A stretch of 6,900 bases of DNA, taken from the NCBI GenBank assembly GCA_018623785.1, contig JAAZVD010000083.1, forward strand, positions 1 through 6,900. The letters run 5' to 3'. The DNA is from Bacteroidota bacterium. Lineage in GTDB: Bacteria > Bacteroidota > Rhodothermia > Rhodothermales > UBA10348. The notes beneath the pieces are model-generated. The model made no database searches. It saw only the letters and a list, made by a program, of their open reading frames with translations, and was not told where the DNA came from. Shown one piece after another: positions 6,538-6,900 of this stretch (its first letter is position 1; the number at the start of each line of letters is the position of its first letter). A program made the position numbers and the translations under genes.

Positions 6538-6550
6538 GGCATGGTATGCC
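6538..6550 (-). other. Short inverted repeat in the histone-like gene leader
   Basis: GGCAT and ATGCC form a 5-bp stem around a 3-nt loop. It lies between the predicted transcript start (near 6561) and the Shine-Dalgarno, so it would be a hairpin close to the 5' end of the mRNA, or alternatively a small protein-binding site. The stem is short and could be chance. Confidence 0.3.
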
Positions 6551-6566
6551 TTCTGCTTAACGGGAT

Positions 6567-6597
6567 CAAAGTAAGGGGAATGTTACCACCTGTCAAG
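6567..6597 (-). promoter_or_regulatory. Promoter of the histone-like gene
   Basis: On the minus strand TTGACA (6596-6591) is followed after 17 nt by TACTTT and then G (6573-6567). The -35 part is a perfect sigma70 hexamer. Read in Bacteroidota terms it is CTTG-N19-TTACTTTG, close to TTTG-N19-TAnnTTTG. Transcription would start near 6561, giving a leader of about 60 nt. This is the best promoter match in the window. Confidence 0.65.
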
Positions 6598-6735
6598 GAA
6601 TAACCTTCATTTCCACGCCGCAAACGGCATTTTAATGAGAGCAGGCACGCAATACTTCCGTGTCATGAGGAACAATAGTTGCACCTCAGACGGCTCCGAA
6701 CGTATCCCATGCAGCGCTGCGTAAGCCCTTTCATA

Positions 6736-6900
6736 TCAATGCATTTGGACCATCTGTCCCGTGCCGATTTCGTTGACACCACTCACGTACCAGGGTAGTC
6801 CCTCCGGCGGCATGGGCAGACCCGAAAGAAAAACGCCATCGCTCATCAACTTTTCCTTCAAGGCGGTGCCCTTCAGAGCAGGAACGGCGGCCCGGAACCC
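6736..6900 (-). CDS. Unrecognised protein, C-terminal 54 residues
   Basis: On the minus strand the frame is open from the right edge (6900) to a TGA at 6736-6738 and would encode 54 residues. It starts GFRAAVPALKGTALKEKLM, continues through FLSGLPMPPEGLPWYVSG and ends VNEIGTGQMVQMH. The codons show the same G/C-rich third-position habit as the neighbouring minus-strand genes. The Pro/Gly-rich, varied composition looks like a real protein end rather than a shadow frame. I do not recognise the family. The gene is incomplete and starts beyond the window. It is followed by about 140 nt before the histone-like gene promoter, with no convincing terminator. Confidence 0.6.
   Translation of the reverse strand, partial: GFRAAVPALKGTALKEKLMSDGVFLSGLPMPPEGLPWYVSGVNEIGTGQMVQMH

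Noticed and set aside
6617..6628. GCCG-CAAA-CGGC hairpin followed by ATTTTA on the plus strand, as a terminator.
   Set aside because: The stem is 4 bp and no plus-strand gene lies upstream.
6666..6720. Hairpin-like TGAGG/CCTCA (6666-6688) and palindrome GCAGCGCTGC (6711-6720) behind the right-edge gene.
   Set aside because: Both are short and lack a T tract, so they are compatible with chance. No terminator or binding site can be supported.

Overview
The window is compact bacterial DNA of moderately high GC. It carries Bacteroidota/Rhodothermota-type genes: a type IX secretion (T9SS) plug-like lipoprotein (DUF5103), a DUF3078 outer-membrane barrel, a DUF5118/DUF5117/DUF4953 zinc metalloprotease lipoprotein, and a 58-residue histone H1-like protein of the kind common in this group. 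A relative of Rhodothermota or Balneolota is the best guess. This rests on gene families only; no rRNA or other taxonomic marker is present.

Layout. (1) 1-525, plus strand: the C-terminal end of a CHAT-domain (caspase-like) protein that starts outside the window. (2) 588-1073, minus strand, convergent with CHAT: an OsmC-family peroxiredoxin-like protein. (3) 1094-1134: a strong intrinsic terminator reading leftward, directly behind the metalloprotease and only about 20 nt before the osmC start codon. (4) 1161-3632, minus strand: an 823-residue zinc metalloprotease lipoprotein with its own predicted promoter. (5) 3773-5068 and 5065-5964 (or to 6042), minus strand: the DUF5103 plug-like lipoprotein and the DUF3078 barrel, joined by an ATGA stop/start overlap as a two-gene operon. 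(6) 5965-6321, about 357 nt without a gene: a predicted promoter for that operon, an exact 17-bp tandem repeat array (8 full units), and a 17-bp-stem bidirectional terminator. (7) 6322-6498, minus strand: the histone H1-like gene, with a strong Shine-Dalgarno and a near-consensus promoter. (8) 6598-6735: short intergenic DNA with only weak hairpins. (9) 6736-6900, minus strand: the C-terminal end of an unrecognised protein running off the right edge.

Working together. The three central genes all encode exported envelope proteins: two lipoproteins and one outer-membrane barrel. DUF5103 and DUF3078 are translationally coupled and probably act at the outer membrane. Three minus-strand upstream regions share a promoter-like layout (TTG, then about 20 nt, then a T-rich element ending TTG), which resembles the Bacteroidota -33/-7 promoter. 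The least explained structure is the 17-bp repeat ladder. On the plus strand every unit carries CCTCC, the anti-Shine-Dalgarno core, and the array runs straight into a perfect terminator, which raises the possibility of a repetitive non-coding RNA.
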